Assembly: GCF_014194975.1 (NCBI RefSeq)
Contig: NZ_JACIAY010000002.1
Coordinates: forward strand, 248,001-312,000
Length of the DNA stretch: 64,000 bases
Source of the DNA: Sphingomonas sp. BK580
Lineage (GTDB): Bacteria > Pseudomonadota > Alphaproteobacteria > Sphingomonadales > Sphingomonadaceae
Direction of reading: 5' to 3'
Positions 42,744 through 52,077 of this stretch are shown in pieces. Numbering within the stretch: the stretch's first letter is position 1; every line of letters starts with the position of its first letter. A program made the translations under genes and the position numbers. The notes beneath the pieces were generated by a model. It was not told the DNA's origin and made no database searches. It saw only the letters and a list, made by a program, of their open reading frames with translations.

Positions 42744-43523
42744 TCACTTGCCGCGGCGCTTGCGATGGCTCTCCATGTCGAGCACCGCGGTCTCGCCGCC
42801 CTCGGGGAAGAGGCCGAGTCGGCGCGCGACCTCCTGATAGGCCTCGACCTCGCCGCCGAGATCGCGCCGGAAGCGATCCTTGTCGAGCTTCTCGTTCGAC
42901 TCCATGTCCCACAGCCGGCAGCCGTCGGGGCTGATCTCGTCCGCCAGGATGATGCGGCTGTAATCATTGTCCCAGATGCGGCCGAACTCGAGCTTGAAGT
43001 CGACCAGCCGGATGCCGACCCCGGCGAACAGGCCGCTGAGGAAGTCGTTCACGCGGATCGCCAGATCGGCGATGTCGTGCATCTCGTCCTGGCTGGCCCA
43101 GCCGAACGCGGCGATATGCTCGTCCGAGATCATCGGGTCGCCGAGCGCGTCGTCCTTGTAATAATATTCGAGGATCGTGCGGGGCAGCTTGACGCCCTCC
43201 TCGATCCCGAGCCGCTTCGACAGCGAGCCCGCGGCGACGTTGCGTACCACCACCTCGATCGGGACGATCTCGACCTGGCGGATCAGCTGCTCGCGCATGT
43301 TGAGGCGACGGATGAAATGGGTCGGCACGCCGATATGGTCGAGCAGCGTGAAGATGTGCTCGCTGATGCGGTTGTTGAGCACGCCCTTGCCGTTGATCGT
43401 GCCCTTCTTCTGGGCGTTGAAGGCGGTGGCGTCGTCCTTGAAATACTGGATCAGCGTGCCGGGCTCGGGACCCTCGTAGAGGATCTTCGCCTTGCCCTCG
43501 TAGATCTGCCGCCGCCGTGCCAT
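42744..43523 (-). CDS. purC: SAICAR synthetase
   Basis: 259 residues. [46 protein letters not shown] and VDFKLEFGR are the conserved PurC segments. It joins CAIR and aspartate with ATP. First gene of purC-purS-purQ; the promoter must lie in the 96 nt before it. Confidence 0.96.
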   Translation of the reverse strand: MARRRQIYEGKAKILYEGPEPGTLIQYFKDDATAFNAQKKGTINGKGVLNNRISEHIFTLLDHIGVPTHFIRRLNMREQLIRQVEIVPIEVVVRNVAAGSLSKRLGIEEGVKLPRTILEYYYKDDALGDPMISDEHIAAFGWASQDEMHDIADLAIRVNDFLSGLFAGVGIRLVDFKLEFGRIWDNDYSRIILADEISPDGCRLWDMESNEKLDKDRFRRDLGGEVEAYQEVARRLGLFPEGGETAVLDMESHRKRRGK

Positions 43524-43619
43524 CGCTCACCCTCGGAAAAGGAGCGCCCCGGCGGAGCAGGTCGCGCGGCCGGGGCGGGAATCATGCGGCCTATAGGGTA
43601 AGGCCGGGGACGCTGCAAA

Positions 43620-44459
43620 TCAGACGCGCTGTTCGTGATCCGCCCGCGACGTGCGCTGAAGTCGACCCCACCAGCCGCGCAGTCGCCACCGCCACGCCAG
43701 CCAGACGATCAGTGCGAGCAGCGCCGGCCCGAGCAGCAGCGCGGCCAGCTGGAGGGCGGCGGTGAAGGTCGCCTCCAGCGATCGCAGGGCGGTGTCCGCG
43801 GCGCGCACCACGGGCGACTGAAGCCGCAGGCTGCGGATCGCCTCGCCCGAGCGATAGGTAATCGTCAGCGGCGTGGCGGCGAGCCGCTCGACGTGGTCGC
43901 GTTGGAGGGCGACACCGGCGCGTCGCTGCGAGTCGAGCGTCGCGCGCTGGCGTAGCAACGCCGCGCGCGTGCTGGCATCGTGCGTCGCGAGACGCTCGCG
44001 GTCGAGCCGAGCGCGCTCGTCGGAGATGGCGGCGCGTTCCCGCTCCGCGGCGGCTATGTCGCTCCCGACGTCGGTGCCGCTGATGTCCGCACGCGACAAC
44101 ATGCCATCCGCGCGTTCCGCCGCGAGCGTGCTCTCCCGCCCGAACGCGCGCGCCAGCGCCGGGTCGAGTCTGAGCGCCAGCGTCGCGTCCACGCGATCGA
44201 CCGAGCGGACGGTGAAGCTCATACCGGTGATGCGGCAGCGCGCGACGCCGAGCCGCTCGCAGGCGCGTGCATGTTCCTCCTGCACGCGCGCGATCGCCGC
44301 CGGGGGCAGGGTATAGAGATAGGCGTAAGTGAAGGCGACGCCCGGCGCCGCGGTCACGTTGATCGCGGGCGCGTTCGCGCTCTCGTTCTCGTCGACGCGG
44401 CCGCAGCCGCAGCCGATCAGCAGCAGGGTCAGCGCGAGCGTGAGACGAGATCGGATCAT
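43620..44459 (-). CDS. DUF4349 lipoprotein
   Basis: 279 residues, ATG after GGAAGGGG. Lipobox in LLLIGCGCG. The DUF4349 layout is present: a folded N-terminal part, a long charged helix (DIAAAERERAAISDERARLDRE), ITYRSGEA, and a C-terminal membrane helix (ALLALIVWLAWRW). Probably anchored in the inner membrane with a coiled coil in the periplasm. Function unknown. Confidence 0.8.
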   Translation of the reverse strand: MIRSRLTLALTLLLIGCGCGRVDENESANAPAINVTAAPGVAFTYAYLYTLPPAAIARVQEEHARACERLGVARCRITGMSFTVRSVDRVDATLALRLDPALARAFGRESTLAAERADGMLSRADISGTDVGSDIAAAERERAAISDERARLDRERLATHDASTRAALLRQRATLDSQRRAGVALQRDHVERLAATPLTITYRSGEAIRSLRLQSPVVRAADTALRSLEATFTAALQLAALLLGPALLALIVWLAWRWRLRGWWGRLQRTSRADHEQRV

Positions 44460-44532
44460 CAATGCCCCTTCCTGCGATGGGAATGGCGAGCGCGACGGCG
44501 CCGCTGTCAAGCGCCGGCCGAGCGGGCCAGCC

Positions 44533-45438
44533 TCATCGTGGGGCAGCGAAGGCCCGCGCGAGCAGCCGCTTGGTCTCGGCCCAGGCACCGGTCTCGGGCG
44601 CGACCAGTTCGACGTGGCCGGTGGCCGGCACGGTGTGGAGCGCCGCCCGATCGCCCGCGGCGCGCGCGCGCGCCACGTAGTCGGTGGCGAGGCGATAGGG
44701 GATGATGCGGTCCTCGCGCCCGTTGACGAGGTCCTGCGGCGCGCCGAGCGGCAGCAGCCGCGTCACCGACGTGTCGGCGTAGGGATCGGCGCGGCCGCCG
44801 CCGACCAGTCGGCCCACCACCTCGGTGCCGCAGCCGTTGTCGGGGCTGGCGGCGGTCGCCTCGAGGTCGGGCAGGCCGCCGAGGCTGATGACGTGCGCGA
44901 TCGGCAGCGGGTCGGCGCGGCGCAGCGGGCTGCTCGCGGGAAGCCGGGGGCGCCCGGCCAGCCACAGCGCGAGGTGGCCTCCGGCGGAATGGCCGACCGC
45001 GACGATGCGGCGCAGGTCAAGCCCGAGCGCCGGCCCCTCCGCACGCAACAGATCGGCGGCCGCGGCGGCGTCGGCGAAGGTGCCGGGATAACCGCCGCCG
45101 GCGCGATCGACGCCGCGATAGTCGATGTTCCACACCGCATAGCCGGCGCGACGCAGATCGTCGGCGACCCAGTTCATCAGCTTGCGGTCGGCGATCTCGG
45201 TCTGCCAGCAGCCGCCGTGGACCATGAGCACGGTGCGATACGGCCGAGCGCCGCGCGGTAGCCACACGTCCACCTTCTGCATCGAATCGCTGCCGTAGGA
45301 GAGGGTGCGGTCGGGGGTCGGGCGAGCGCGCGCGCTCAGGTCGGCCCAGGTCAGCGGTCGGTGCGGTGCGCTCGGGGCGGTCATCGGGAGCGAGCATGAC
45401 GCGAGCAGCAGCGCCGCGGCAAGCGCCGCGCGGCTCAT
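44533..45438 (-). CDS. alpha/beta-hydrolase lipoprotein (esterase/lipase type)
   Basis: 301 residues. The signal peptide ends in a lipobox, LLASCSL. The hydrolase fold has oxyanion HGGCWQ, nucleophile Ser in AVGHSAGGHLALW, an Asp in NGREDRIIPY and His in ATGHVELV. This is the hormone-sensitive-lipase-like esterase/arylformamidase layout. Start overlaps the acyltransferase stop by 4 nt, so the two are coupled and may add and remove acyl groups on one envelope polymer. Confidence 0.82.
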   Translation of the reverse strand: MSRAALAAALLLASCSLPMTAPSAPHRPLTWADLSARARPTPDRTLSYGSDSMQKVDVWLPRGARPYRTVLMVHGGCWQTEIADRKLMNWVADDLRRAGYAVWNIDYRGVDRAGGGYPGTFADAAAAADLLRAEGPALGLDLRRIVAVGHSAGGHLALWLAGRPRLPASSPLRRADPLPIAHVISLGGLPDLEATAASPDNGCGTEVVGRLVGGGRADPYADTSVTRLLPLGAPQDLVNGREDRIIPYRLATDYVARARAAGDRAALHTVPATGHVELVAPETGAWAETKRLLARAFAAPR

Positions 45439-46637
45439 GAGCGCACCTCGCTCGGCACCGGCCGGGGCGCGGTGGCGGAGGACCTGCCGCGCTCGCGCCA
45501 CAGCGCCGGCAGCGTGAGCAACGCCACGCCGATCACCGCCGCCAGTGTCCGCGCCCAGACGGGGAAGGGGCCGTAGCGCTGGTCGACATAGTAGGCGCCG
45601 TACACGATCGCCACGTGCCAGACGTAGACGTACAATGAGTGGCGGCCCAGCAGGCGGAGGAAGGCGAGCGAGAACAGCCCGCGCGCCGCGCCCGCGACCT
45701 GTCGCACCCAGGCGCGCGCGTGCCGCGGCCCGGCGATCATCAGCCACGCCAGCCCGGTCGCCACCGCGGCGAAGTTGACGAGGTAGACCAGGCTGAAGTC
45801 GGCGCGCACCTCGAGCAGCTCGATCCGTCTGATCGCGACGTCCGGCAGGATGCCGCGCGCGGTGAGCAGACGGATGGGGAGGAAGAACACGCAAACCGCC
45901 AGCGCGATCTTGGCCGCACCGCTCCGGTCAGGACGGAACAGCCGATGCCAGTCGATCCGTCCGGAAGCGGTCAGCGCGCCCGCGATCATCCCGGAGAAGA
46001 ACACGATCTGCCAGCCGAGCAGGTTGAAGCCGGCACGCAGTCCCTGCCCGTCCGAGGCGGTGAACCACTGCCCGAGCGGATCGGTCAGCGCGTGCTGGAA
46101 GCCGAGCTGCCCGGCGAGCCACAGCAGCCCCGACACGGTCGCCACCAGGGCGACGCGACCGTCGAGGCACAGTCTCAGGATCGGCGGTGCCACCAGCATG
46201 TAGAGGACATATTGCGGCAGGATGTCCATCACCGTCGGTTGGAACACGAAGGTGGCGATCGCGAGCAACCGCAGCGGCTCGCCGGTGAGGCTGGTGTGGC
46301 CGAGCCAGTTGCCCCACAGCCGCGCCGCGTCGGGCAGCACCAGCCGCGCGAGCAGCACCGCGACCACGATCCCGATGGCGTAGCGATACAGCTCGAAAGC
46401 GCGTGCCCAGACCAGCCGGCCCGCCGCGGGCGCGCCGAGCCTGAGCATCTTGCGGCCGTAGACCAGCCCGATCATCAGCCCGGACAGGAAGACGAAGCCC
46501 TGCGCGTCCTCGACATAGGCGAACTGATTGTGGTTGATCCGCTGCAACCACAGCTCGCCCTGGAAGACGAGGTGGTTGATCAGCATGAAGACGAGGAAGA
46601 AACCGCGCAGGCCGTCGATCATCCCGTAGCGTGGCAA
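45435..46637 (-). CDS. OpgC-like integral membrane acyltransferase
   Basis: 400 residues from TTG 46637 (ATG 46622 also possible). About ten membrane helices. The N-terminal RYGMIDGLRGFFLVFMLINH, then QGFVFLSGLMIGLVYG, matches the OpgC group, which succinylates periplasmic glucans. The C-terminal LGRHSLYVYVWHVAIVYG is typical of membrane acyltransferases. Cytoplasmic tail Arg-rich. The glycan substrate is unknown. Confidence 0.85.
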   Translation of the reverse strand: MPRYGMIDGLRGFFLVFMLINHLVFQGELWLQRINHNQFAYVEDAQGFVFLSGLMIGLVYGRKMLRLGAPAAGRLVWARAFELYRYAIGIVVAVLLARLVLPDAARLWGNWLGHTSLTGEPLRLLAIATFVFQPTVMDILPQYVLYMLVAPPILRLCLDGRVALVATVSGLLWLAGQLGFQHALTDPLGQWFTASDGQGLRAGFNLLGWQIVFFSGMIAGALTASGRIDWHRLFRPDRSGAAKIALAVCVFFLPIRLLTARGILPDVAIRRIELLEVRADFSLVYLVNFAAVATGLAWLMIAGPRHARAWVRQVAGAARGLFSLAFLRLLGRHSLYVYVWHVAIVYGAYYVDQRYGPFPVWARTLAAVIGVALLTLPALWRERGRSSATAPRPVPSEVRS

Positions 46638-46768
46638 ACAGCGGCTCCCGTGCGTGGCGTCGATACGCGGCGGCCTGAGGCCCGCCGGCGCCCCGCGTGT
46701 AGCGCACGACCCGCGCCGATCGATCCCGCAGCGCCTCCGCTCGTCCCGGAAAGCGCGGCGGTGATCGC

Positions 46769-46927
46769 TCAGCGCGCGCGCCGCGGCGGCGTGCGCCAGG
46801 GTGCGGCGAAGCGGCGGCGCTGCAGTGCCGCGATCCCCGCTAGGAGTGATTCTACGAACGTGTGGATACCGCCCGACAGCGTCTCGTGATGGCGGGCAAA
46901 GGCTTCGCTCTCGAAATCCATGTTCAT
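46769..46927 (-). CDS. small 52-residue protein divergent from a LysR regulator
   Basis: Starts MNMDFESEAFARHHETLSGGIH, with GGAGA before the ATG. N-terminal half acidic/helical; C-terminal half strongly basic (LQRRRFAAPWRTPPRRAR). It is divergent from the LysR gene, with a LysR-type box between, so it is probably the regulator's target. Function unknown. Confidence 0.55.
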   Translation of the reverse strand: MNMDFESEAFARHHETLSGGIHTFVESLLAGIAALQRRRFAAPWRTPPRRAR

Positions 46928-47003
46928 GACCGTTCTCCATCGCTGGCGCTGTCGACATGCGCTGTGCGGCCGCGGTGCGCCAACAAAGAGCTGGCCCGAG
47001 TTG

Positions 47004-47018
47004 ATAAGTGACGCTTAT
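47004..47018. promoter_or_regulatory. LysR-type T-N11-A box
   Basis: ATAAG-TGACG-CTTAT, a perfect inverted repeat with the T-N11-A spacing typical of LysR-family sites. It lies 9 nt before the LysR start and 77 nt before the divergent small gene. A site here could serve autorepression and activation of the small gene. Confidence 0.55.
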
Positions 47019-47027
47019 GCTGCGCAC

Positions 47028-47927
47028 ATGCGCCAACTCCCGCCGCTCGCCGCCGTCCGCGTCTTCGAGGCCGCCGCGCGCCACGAGAATTTCACGGCTG
47101 CCGCGGGCGAGCTGGGGATGACCCAGGCGGCGGTGAGCTATCAGATCCGGCTGCTGGAGCAGCGGCTCGGCGTCCCCTTGTTCCGCCGCGATCGCCGTCG
47201 GGTGACGCTCACCGAGGCGGGGCGCCGCGCCGGCGCGCAGCTCGCCGCCGCGTTCGACTCGATCGACGCCGCCTTCGCCGGTTTGCGCGCCGAGGACGAG
47301 GCGGTGCTGACCGTCTCGGTCACCAACACCTTCGCCAACACCTGGCTGGCGTGGCGGCTCGGCGGCTTCCACCTCGCGCACCCGTCCACCGCGGTACGGC
47401 TATGGACCAGCAACGCGCTGACCGACTTCGCCGCCGACGAGGTCGACGTCGCGATCCGCTCGGGGCCGGGCAACTGGCCCGGCCTGGCGCAGCACGTACT
47501 GCTGCCGCTCGACTTCACGCCGATGTGCTCGCCCGGCTTCCTCGCCGAGCAGGGCGGGCGACTCGACCCGGTCGACCTGCTCCAGCTGCCGCTGATCAGC
47601 GCGCAGGACCCGTGGTGGGCGCAGTGGCTGCGCGAGGCGGGGCTCGACGTGGTCGAGGCGCGGCGGACCGGCATGCGGCTCGACTCGCAGGCGCACGAGG
47701 GCCATGCGGCGATCGCGGGGCAGGGCGTGGCGATGCTGACGCCCTTCTTCTGGCACAACGATCTCGTCGCGGGGCGGCTGGTGCGCCCGTTCGCGCAGCT
47801 CTCCTCGATGGGGGAGGCCTATTGGCTGGTCTACCCGGAGGCGCGCGCCAAGGTACTCAAGATCCGGCGTTTTCGCGAATGGCTGATCGAGGCGCTGGAC
47901 CGCGACCGCGCCGCCGGGGGCGGCTGA
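47028..47927 (+). CDS. LysR-family transcriptional regulator (GcvA-like)
   Basis: 299 residues, ATG 47028. The N-terminal winged HTH is LAAVRVFEAAARHENFTAAAGELGMTQAAVSYQIRLLEQRLG, with GcvA-like wording. The substrate domain follows (LTVSVTNTFANTWLAWRL, GPGNWPGL, GMRLDSQAHEGHAAIAGQGVAML). Inducer unknown. Confidence 0.92.
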   Translation: MRQLPPLAAVRVFEAAARHENFTAAAGELGMTQAAVSYQIRLLEQRLGVPLFRRDRRRVTLTEAGRRAGAQLAAAFDSIDAAFAGLRAEDEAVLTVSVTNTFANTWLAWRLGGFHLAHPSTAVRLWTSNALTDFAADEVDVAIRSGPGNWPGLAQHVLLPLDFTPMCSPGFLAEQGGRLDPVDLLQLPLISAQDPWWAQWLREAGLDVVEARRTGMRLDSQAHEGHAAIAGQGVAMLTPFFWHNDLVAGRLVRPFAQLSSMGEAYWLVYPEARAKVLKIRRFREWLIEALDRDRAAGGG

Positions 47928-47935
47928 GCCGCCCC
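47917..47935. terminator. hairpin with the LysR stop codon in its loop
   Basis: GGGGCGGC-TGA-GCCGCCCC: 8-bp perfect arms whose 3-nt loop is the LysR stop codon. No T-tract. Likely a transcription end or mRNA 3' barrier ahead of parC. Confidence 0.45.
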
Positions 47936-47991
47936 GCAGCCGACGCGGAACGGTTGTGGAACGGGGGCGCGCGCTGCTAGCAGCCTGAGCC

Positions 47992-50253
47992 ATGGCGACC
48001 GACGCGACCGCTCTCCCCCCCGACAACCCGCCCGTGGGCGTGCTCGACGCCCCCTTCGACAGCGCGCTGTCCGAACGCTACCTCGTCTACGCGCTCTCGA
48101 CGATCACCGCGCGCTCGCTGCCCGACGTGCGCGACGGGCTCAAGCCGGTGCACCGCCGGTTGCTCTGGGCGATGCGGCTGCTGCGGCTCGATCCCGCCGC
48201 CGGCTACAAGAAGTGCGCGCGCGTCGTCGGCGACGTCATCGGCAAGTACCACCCGCACGGCGACCAGTCGGTCTATGACGCGATGGTGCGGCTCGCGCAG
48301 GATTTCGCGCTGCGCTACCCGCTGGTCGACGGCCAGGGCAATTTCGGCAACATCGACGGCGATAACGCCGCGGCCTATCGCTACACCGAGGCGCGGCTGA
48401 CCCAGGTCGCGATCGACCTGATGGACGGGCTCGACGAAGACGCCGCCGAGTTCCGCCCGACCTATAACGGCGAGGAGCAGGAGCCCGAGCTCTTTCCCGG
48501 CGCCTTCCCGAACCTGCTCGCCAACGGCGCGGCCGGGATCGCGGTCGGCATGGCGACCAGCGTGCCGCCGCACAACGCCGCCGAGCTGCTCGAGGCCGCG
48601 ATCCTGCTGGTCGACCAGCCCGACGCCGACGATGCCGCGATCCTGCAGCACGTCAGCGGTCCCGACTTCCCCACCGGCGGCCTGCTGGTCGACTCGCCCG
48701 CGATCATCGCCGAGGCCTATGCCACCGGGCGCGGTGCCTTCCGCGTGCGCGCGCGCTGGGCGATCGAGCGCGAGAAGGGCGGCGGCTGGACGATCGTCGT
48801 CAACGAGATCCCGTACGGCGTGCAGAAGGGCAAGCTGATCGAGCAGGTCGCCGCGCTGATCAACGACCGCAAGCTGCCGATCCTGGCCGACGTGCGCGAC
48901 GAGAGCGACGCCGAGATCCGGCTGGTGCTCGAGCCGCGCAGCCGCACCGTCGATCCGCAGGTGCTGATGGACGGGCTGTTCCGCCTCTCCGACCTGGAGA
49001 CGCGCATCCCGCTCAATCTCAACGTGCTCGACAAGGATCGCACGCCGCGCGTGATGTCGCTGCGCGAGGCGCTGGCGGCCTGGGTCGAGCACCAGTTCGT
49101 GGTGCTGCGCCGGCGCACCGAGCATCGGCTCGGCAAGATCGCCGACCGGCTCGAGCTGCTCGGCGGCTATATCATCGCCTTCCTCAATCTCGACCGCGTG
49201 ATCGAGATCATCCGCACCGAGGACGAGCCCAAGGCGGTGATGATGGCGGAGTTCGACCTCACTGACCGCCAGGCCGAGGCGATCCTCAACATGCGGCTGC
49301 GCTCGCTCCGCCGGCTGGAGGAGATGGAGTTGCGCCGCGAGCGCGACGCGCTGGAGAAGGAGCAGGACACGCTCACCCAGCTGCTCGGCTCGGAGGCGCG
49401 TCAGCGCACCCGGCTGAAGCGCGACTTCACCAAGGTGCGCGATCGGTACGGCGCGGAGACCAAGCTGGGCGCGCGCCGCACGACGATCGAGGAACAGGCC
49501 GCCGCACGCGAGATCCCGCTCGAGGCGATGATCGAGCGCGAGCCGATCTCGGTGATCCTGTCCGAGCGCGGCTGGATCCGCGCGATGAAGGGCCACGTCG
49601 ACCTGTCCGCGCCGGAGACGATGAAGTTCAAGGAGGGCGACGGCCCCGCCTTCGCCTTCCACGCGCATACCACCGACAAGCTGCTGCTGGCGGCGGGCAA
49701 TGGACGCTTCTTCACGCTGGCGGCGGACAAGCTGCCCGGCGGTCGCGGCTTCGGCGAGCCGGTGCGCGCCTCGATCGATCTGGACGGCAGCGTGCCGATC
49801 GTGGCGCTGCTCCGTGCCGGCGCGGCCGAGCGGCTGCTGGTGGCGGCGAGCGACGGCCGCGGCTTCATCGTGCCGAGCGCCGAGGTGATCGCCGAGACCC
49901 GCAAGGGCAAGACGGTGATGACTCCGAAACCCGGCGCGCGGCTGATCGTGGTTCGCCCGGTGGCGCCGGGGGACGATTTCGTCGCGGTGATCGGGGACAA
50001 TCGCAAGCTCGCGCTCTTCCCCATGGTCGACCTGCCTGAGATGACGCGCGGGCAGGGGGTGCAGCTGCAGCGCTACCGCGAGGGTGGCCTCGCCGACGCG
50101 CGCACCCTGGTGTTCGCCGAGGGCCTGAGCTGGGCGATGGGCGGGGGCAGCGGGCGCGTGCGCACCGAGCCCGACCTGTCGGCGTGGCGGACGGCGCGCG
50201 GCGCGGCCGGTCGCATGCCGCCCACCGGCTTCCCGCGCGACAATCGCTTCTGA
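47992..50253 (+). CDS. parC: DNA topoisomerase IV subunit A
   Basis: 753 residues. The GyrA/ParC breakage-reunion domain is present: RSLPDVRDGLKPVHRRLLWAM, KYHPHGDQSVYDAMVRLAQDF, catalytic Tyr in AAYRYTEARLT. A coiled-coil gate and a short C-terminal beta-pinwheel follow. It decatenates daughter chromosomes with ParE. The length and shortened C-terminal domain favour ParC over GyrA. Confidence 0.93.
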   Translation: MATDATALPPDNPPVGVLDAPFDSALSERYLVYALSTITARSLPDVRDGLKPVHRRLLWAMRLLRLDPAAGYKKCARVVGDVIGKYHPHGDQSVYDAMVRLAQDFALRYPLVDGQGNFGNIDGDNAAAYRYTEARLTQVAIDLMDGLDEDAAEFRPTYNGEEQEPELFPGAFPNLLANGAAGIAVGMATSVPPHNAAELLEAAILLVDQPDADDAAILQHVSGPDFPTGGLLVDSPAIIAEAYATGRGAFRVRARWAIEREKGGGWTIVVNEIPYGVQKGKLIEQVAALINDRKLPILADVRDESDAEIRLVLEPRSRTVDPQVLMDGLFRLSDLETRIPLNLNVLDKDRTPRVMSLREALAAWVEHQFVVLRRRTEHRLGKIADRLELLGGYIIAFLNLDRVIEIIRTEDEPKAVMMAEFDLTDRQAEAILNMRLRSLRRLEEMELRRERDALEKEQDTLTQLLGSEARQRTRLKRDFTKVRDRYGAETKLGARRTTIEEQAAAREIPLEAMIEREPISVILSERGWIRAMKGHVDLSAPETMKFKEGDGPAFAFHAHTTDKLLLAAGNGRFFTLAADKLPGGRGFGEPVRASIDLDGSVPIVALLRAGAAERLLVAASDGRGFIVPSAEVIAETRKGKTVMTPKPGARLIVVRPVAPGDDFVAVIGDNRKLALFPMVDLPEMTRGQGVQLQRYREGGLADARTLVFAEGLSWAMGGGSGRVRTEPDLSAWRTARGAAGRMPPTGFPRDNRF

Positions 50254-50379
50254 CCTCCCCCCTCGGAGGCGCAGCGTCCCGTTCCGGCACGCTCGTGCCT
50301 GTCCGCTAAATACAACCGTTTCGGCCCAACTTGCTTTCCGTAAGCCGGTCTTAACCGTTGCGATCTAGGACAGGTCGTG

Positions 50380-52077
50380 ATGGCAACGCGCTCTCCCCTG
50401 TTGGCGACGGCATCGGCCGACTCGATCTCCGCCGTGCACGGCCGCGCCGCGGTCGCACCCGGCCTCGGGCTGTCCGCGGCGCACGGCTCGCTCGAGCTCG
50501 TGCCGATCCCGCTGGTGATCGCGCGGCTGCGCGCGGGGCGGGTCGACTATGAGGACAGCAATCCCGCCTTCCTGCGCGCGGGACTGCAGCAGGAGCGCGC
50601 GATCGACCCGCTGATCGCGTCCTTCCTGCGCACCGGCCACGACCAGGCCGAGATCAACTGGTCGACCGGCGAGACGGTCGAGCGGCGCCATTACCGCCTC
50701 AGCTTCGCGCTGATCCCCGACCGGCCCGAACCCACCGCGGTGGTCTCCTTCGTCGACCAGACCGCCGAGGTGCGCACCGAGGAGACGCTGCGCCGCGAGA
50801 TGGCGACCGACAGCCTCACCGGCCTGCCCAACCGCGGCGGCTTCACCGACTCGCTCGAGGCGATGATCGAGGAAGGCGCGGCGCGCTGGGCGGTCCTGAT
50901 GATCGACCTGGAGCGTTTCAGCCGCTTCAACGCCTGCCTCGGCTCGCTCACCGGCGACGAGCTGCTGATCACGGTGGCGCGTCGGATCAAGGGCGCGCTG
51001 CGCAGCCGCGACGTGCTGGCGCGCACCGGCGGCGACGAGTTCGGCGTGCTGCTCACGATCGACCAGGACGACCACGAGGCCGACCATGTCGCGCGCCGCA
51101 TCCGCGAGGCGCTGGCGACCCCCTTCCGGCTGGGCGACTTCGAGCTGCGCGTCTCCTGCGCGATCGGCATCGCCTTCGGCGACTCGGCCACCGACGACGC
51201 CGAGGACGTGATCCGCCACGCCCAGGTGGCGATGAAGCGCTCCAAGGCGACCAAGAGCGCCGAGGCCTATCAGACCCGCGCGCTCGACAGCGCGCGCGAG
51301 GAGTTCGCGATGGAGACCGCGCTGCGCCGCGCGATCGAGAACGAGCAGCTCCATCTCGTCTACCAGCCGATCCTCGATCTCACCTCGGGCAAGGTCAGCG
51401 GGTTCGAGGCGCTGGCGCGCTGGACCGACGAGCAGGGCAGCAACGTGCCGCCGGTGCGATTCATCCCCGTGGCCGAGGAGTCCGGGCTCATCATCCCGCT
51501 CGGGCGATGGGCGGTCGACACCGCGATGCAGACGCTCGCCGGCTGGGACCGGCGCTGGGGCGGCGCGTGCGGCGCGGCGGTGGCGGTCAACGTCTCGCCG
51601 ATCCAGCTGCAGCGCGACTCGATCCCCGGGATGGTCGAGCGCGCGCTCGGCGCGGCGGGGCTCGGCGGCGGGCGGCTCAAGCTCGAGCTGACCGAGAGCG
51701 CGATCATCGCCGACCCCGACCGGATCGCGGGCGTGCTGATGGCGCTGAAGGAGCTCGGCACCGTCATCGCGATGGACGATTTCGGCACCGGCTTCTCGAA
51801 CCTGGCGTCGCTGCACACGCTGCCGATCGACCTGCTCAAGATCGATCGCAGCTTCGTCACCGGCATGCTGACCGACCGCGATCAGCTCGCGATCGTGCGC
51901 GCGATCCTCGGCCTGTCCAAGGCGCTGGGCATGGACACGGTGGCGGAGGGTATCGAGACGATCGAGCTGGGACAGACGCTCGGCGCGCTCGGTTGCACCT
52001 ACGGCCAGGGCTATGCCTATGCCCGCCCGCTCGACGCCGACGCGGCCTATGAGTTCCTGGTCGCCCGCAACGCCTGA
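50380..52077 (+). CDS. PAS-GGDEF-EAL c-di-GMP enzyme
   Basis: 565 residues from ATG 50380 (GTG 50377 possible). A PAS-like N-terminal region (about 40-135) comes first. The GGDEF domain has an intact RTGGDEFGVLL active site and an I-site R-S-R-D five residues before it. The EAL domain has GFEALARW, NVSPIQLQ, TESAIIADP, DDFGTGFSNLASL, KIDRSFV and VAEGIET. Both synthesis and hydrolysis of c-di-GMP are possible. The 3' end overlaps the convergent CCA gene by 31 bp. Confidence 0.93.
   Translation: MATRSPLLATASADSISAVHGRAAVAPGLGLSAAHGSLELVPIPLVIARLRAGRVDYEDSNPAFLRAGLQQERAIDPLIASFLRTGHDQAEINWSTGETVERRHYRLSFALIPDRPEPTAVVSFVDQTAEVRTEETLRREMATDSLTGLPNRGGFTDSLEAMIEEGAARWAVLMIDLERFSRFNACLGSLTGDELLITVARRIKGALRSRDVLARTGGDEFGVLLTIDQDDHEADHVARRIREALATPFRLGDFELRVSCAIGIAFGDSATDDAEDVIRHAQVAMKRSKATKSAEAYQTRALDSAREEFAMETALRRAIENEQLHLVYQPILDLTSGKVSGFEALARWTDEQGSNVPPVRFIPVAEESGLIIPLGRWAVDTAMQTLAGWDRRWGGACGAAVAVNVSPIQLQRDSIPGMVERALGAAGLGGGRLKLELTESAIIADPDRIAGVLMALKELGTVIAMDDFGTGFSNLASLHTLPIDLLKIDRSFVTGMLTDRDQLAIVRAILGLSKALGMDTVAEGIETIELGQTLGALGCTYGQGYAYARPLDADAAYEFLVARNA

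Noticed and set aside
47977..49668. Long minus-strand open frame (563 codons)
   Set aside because: Antisense of parC.
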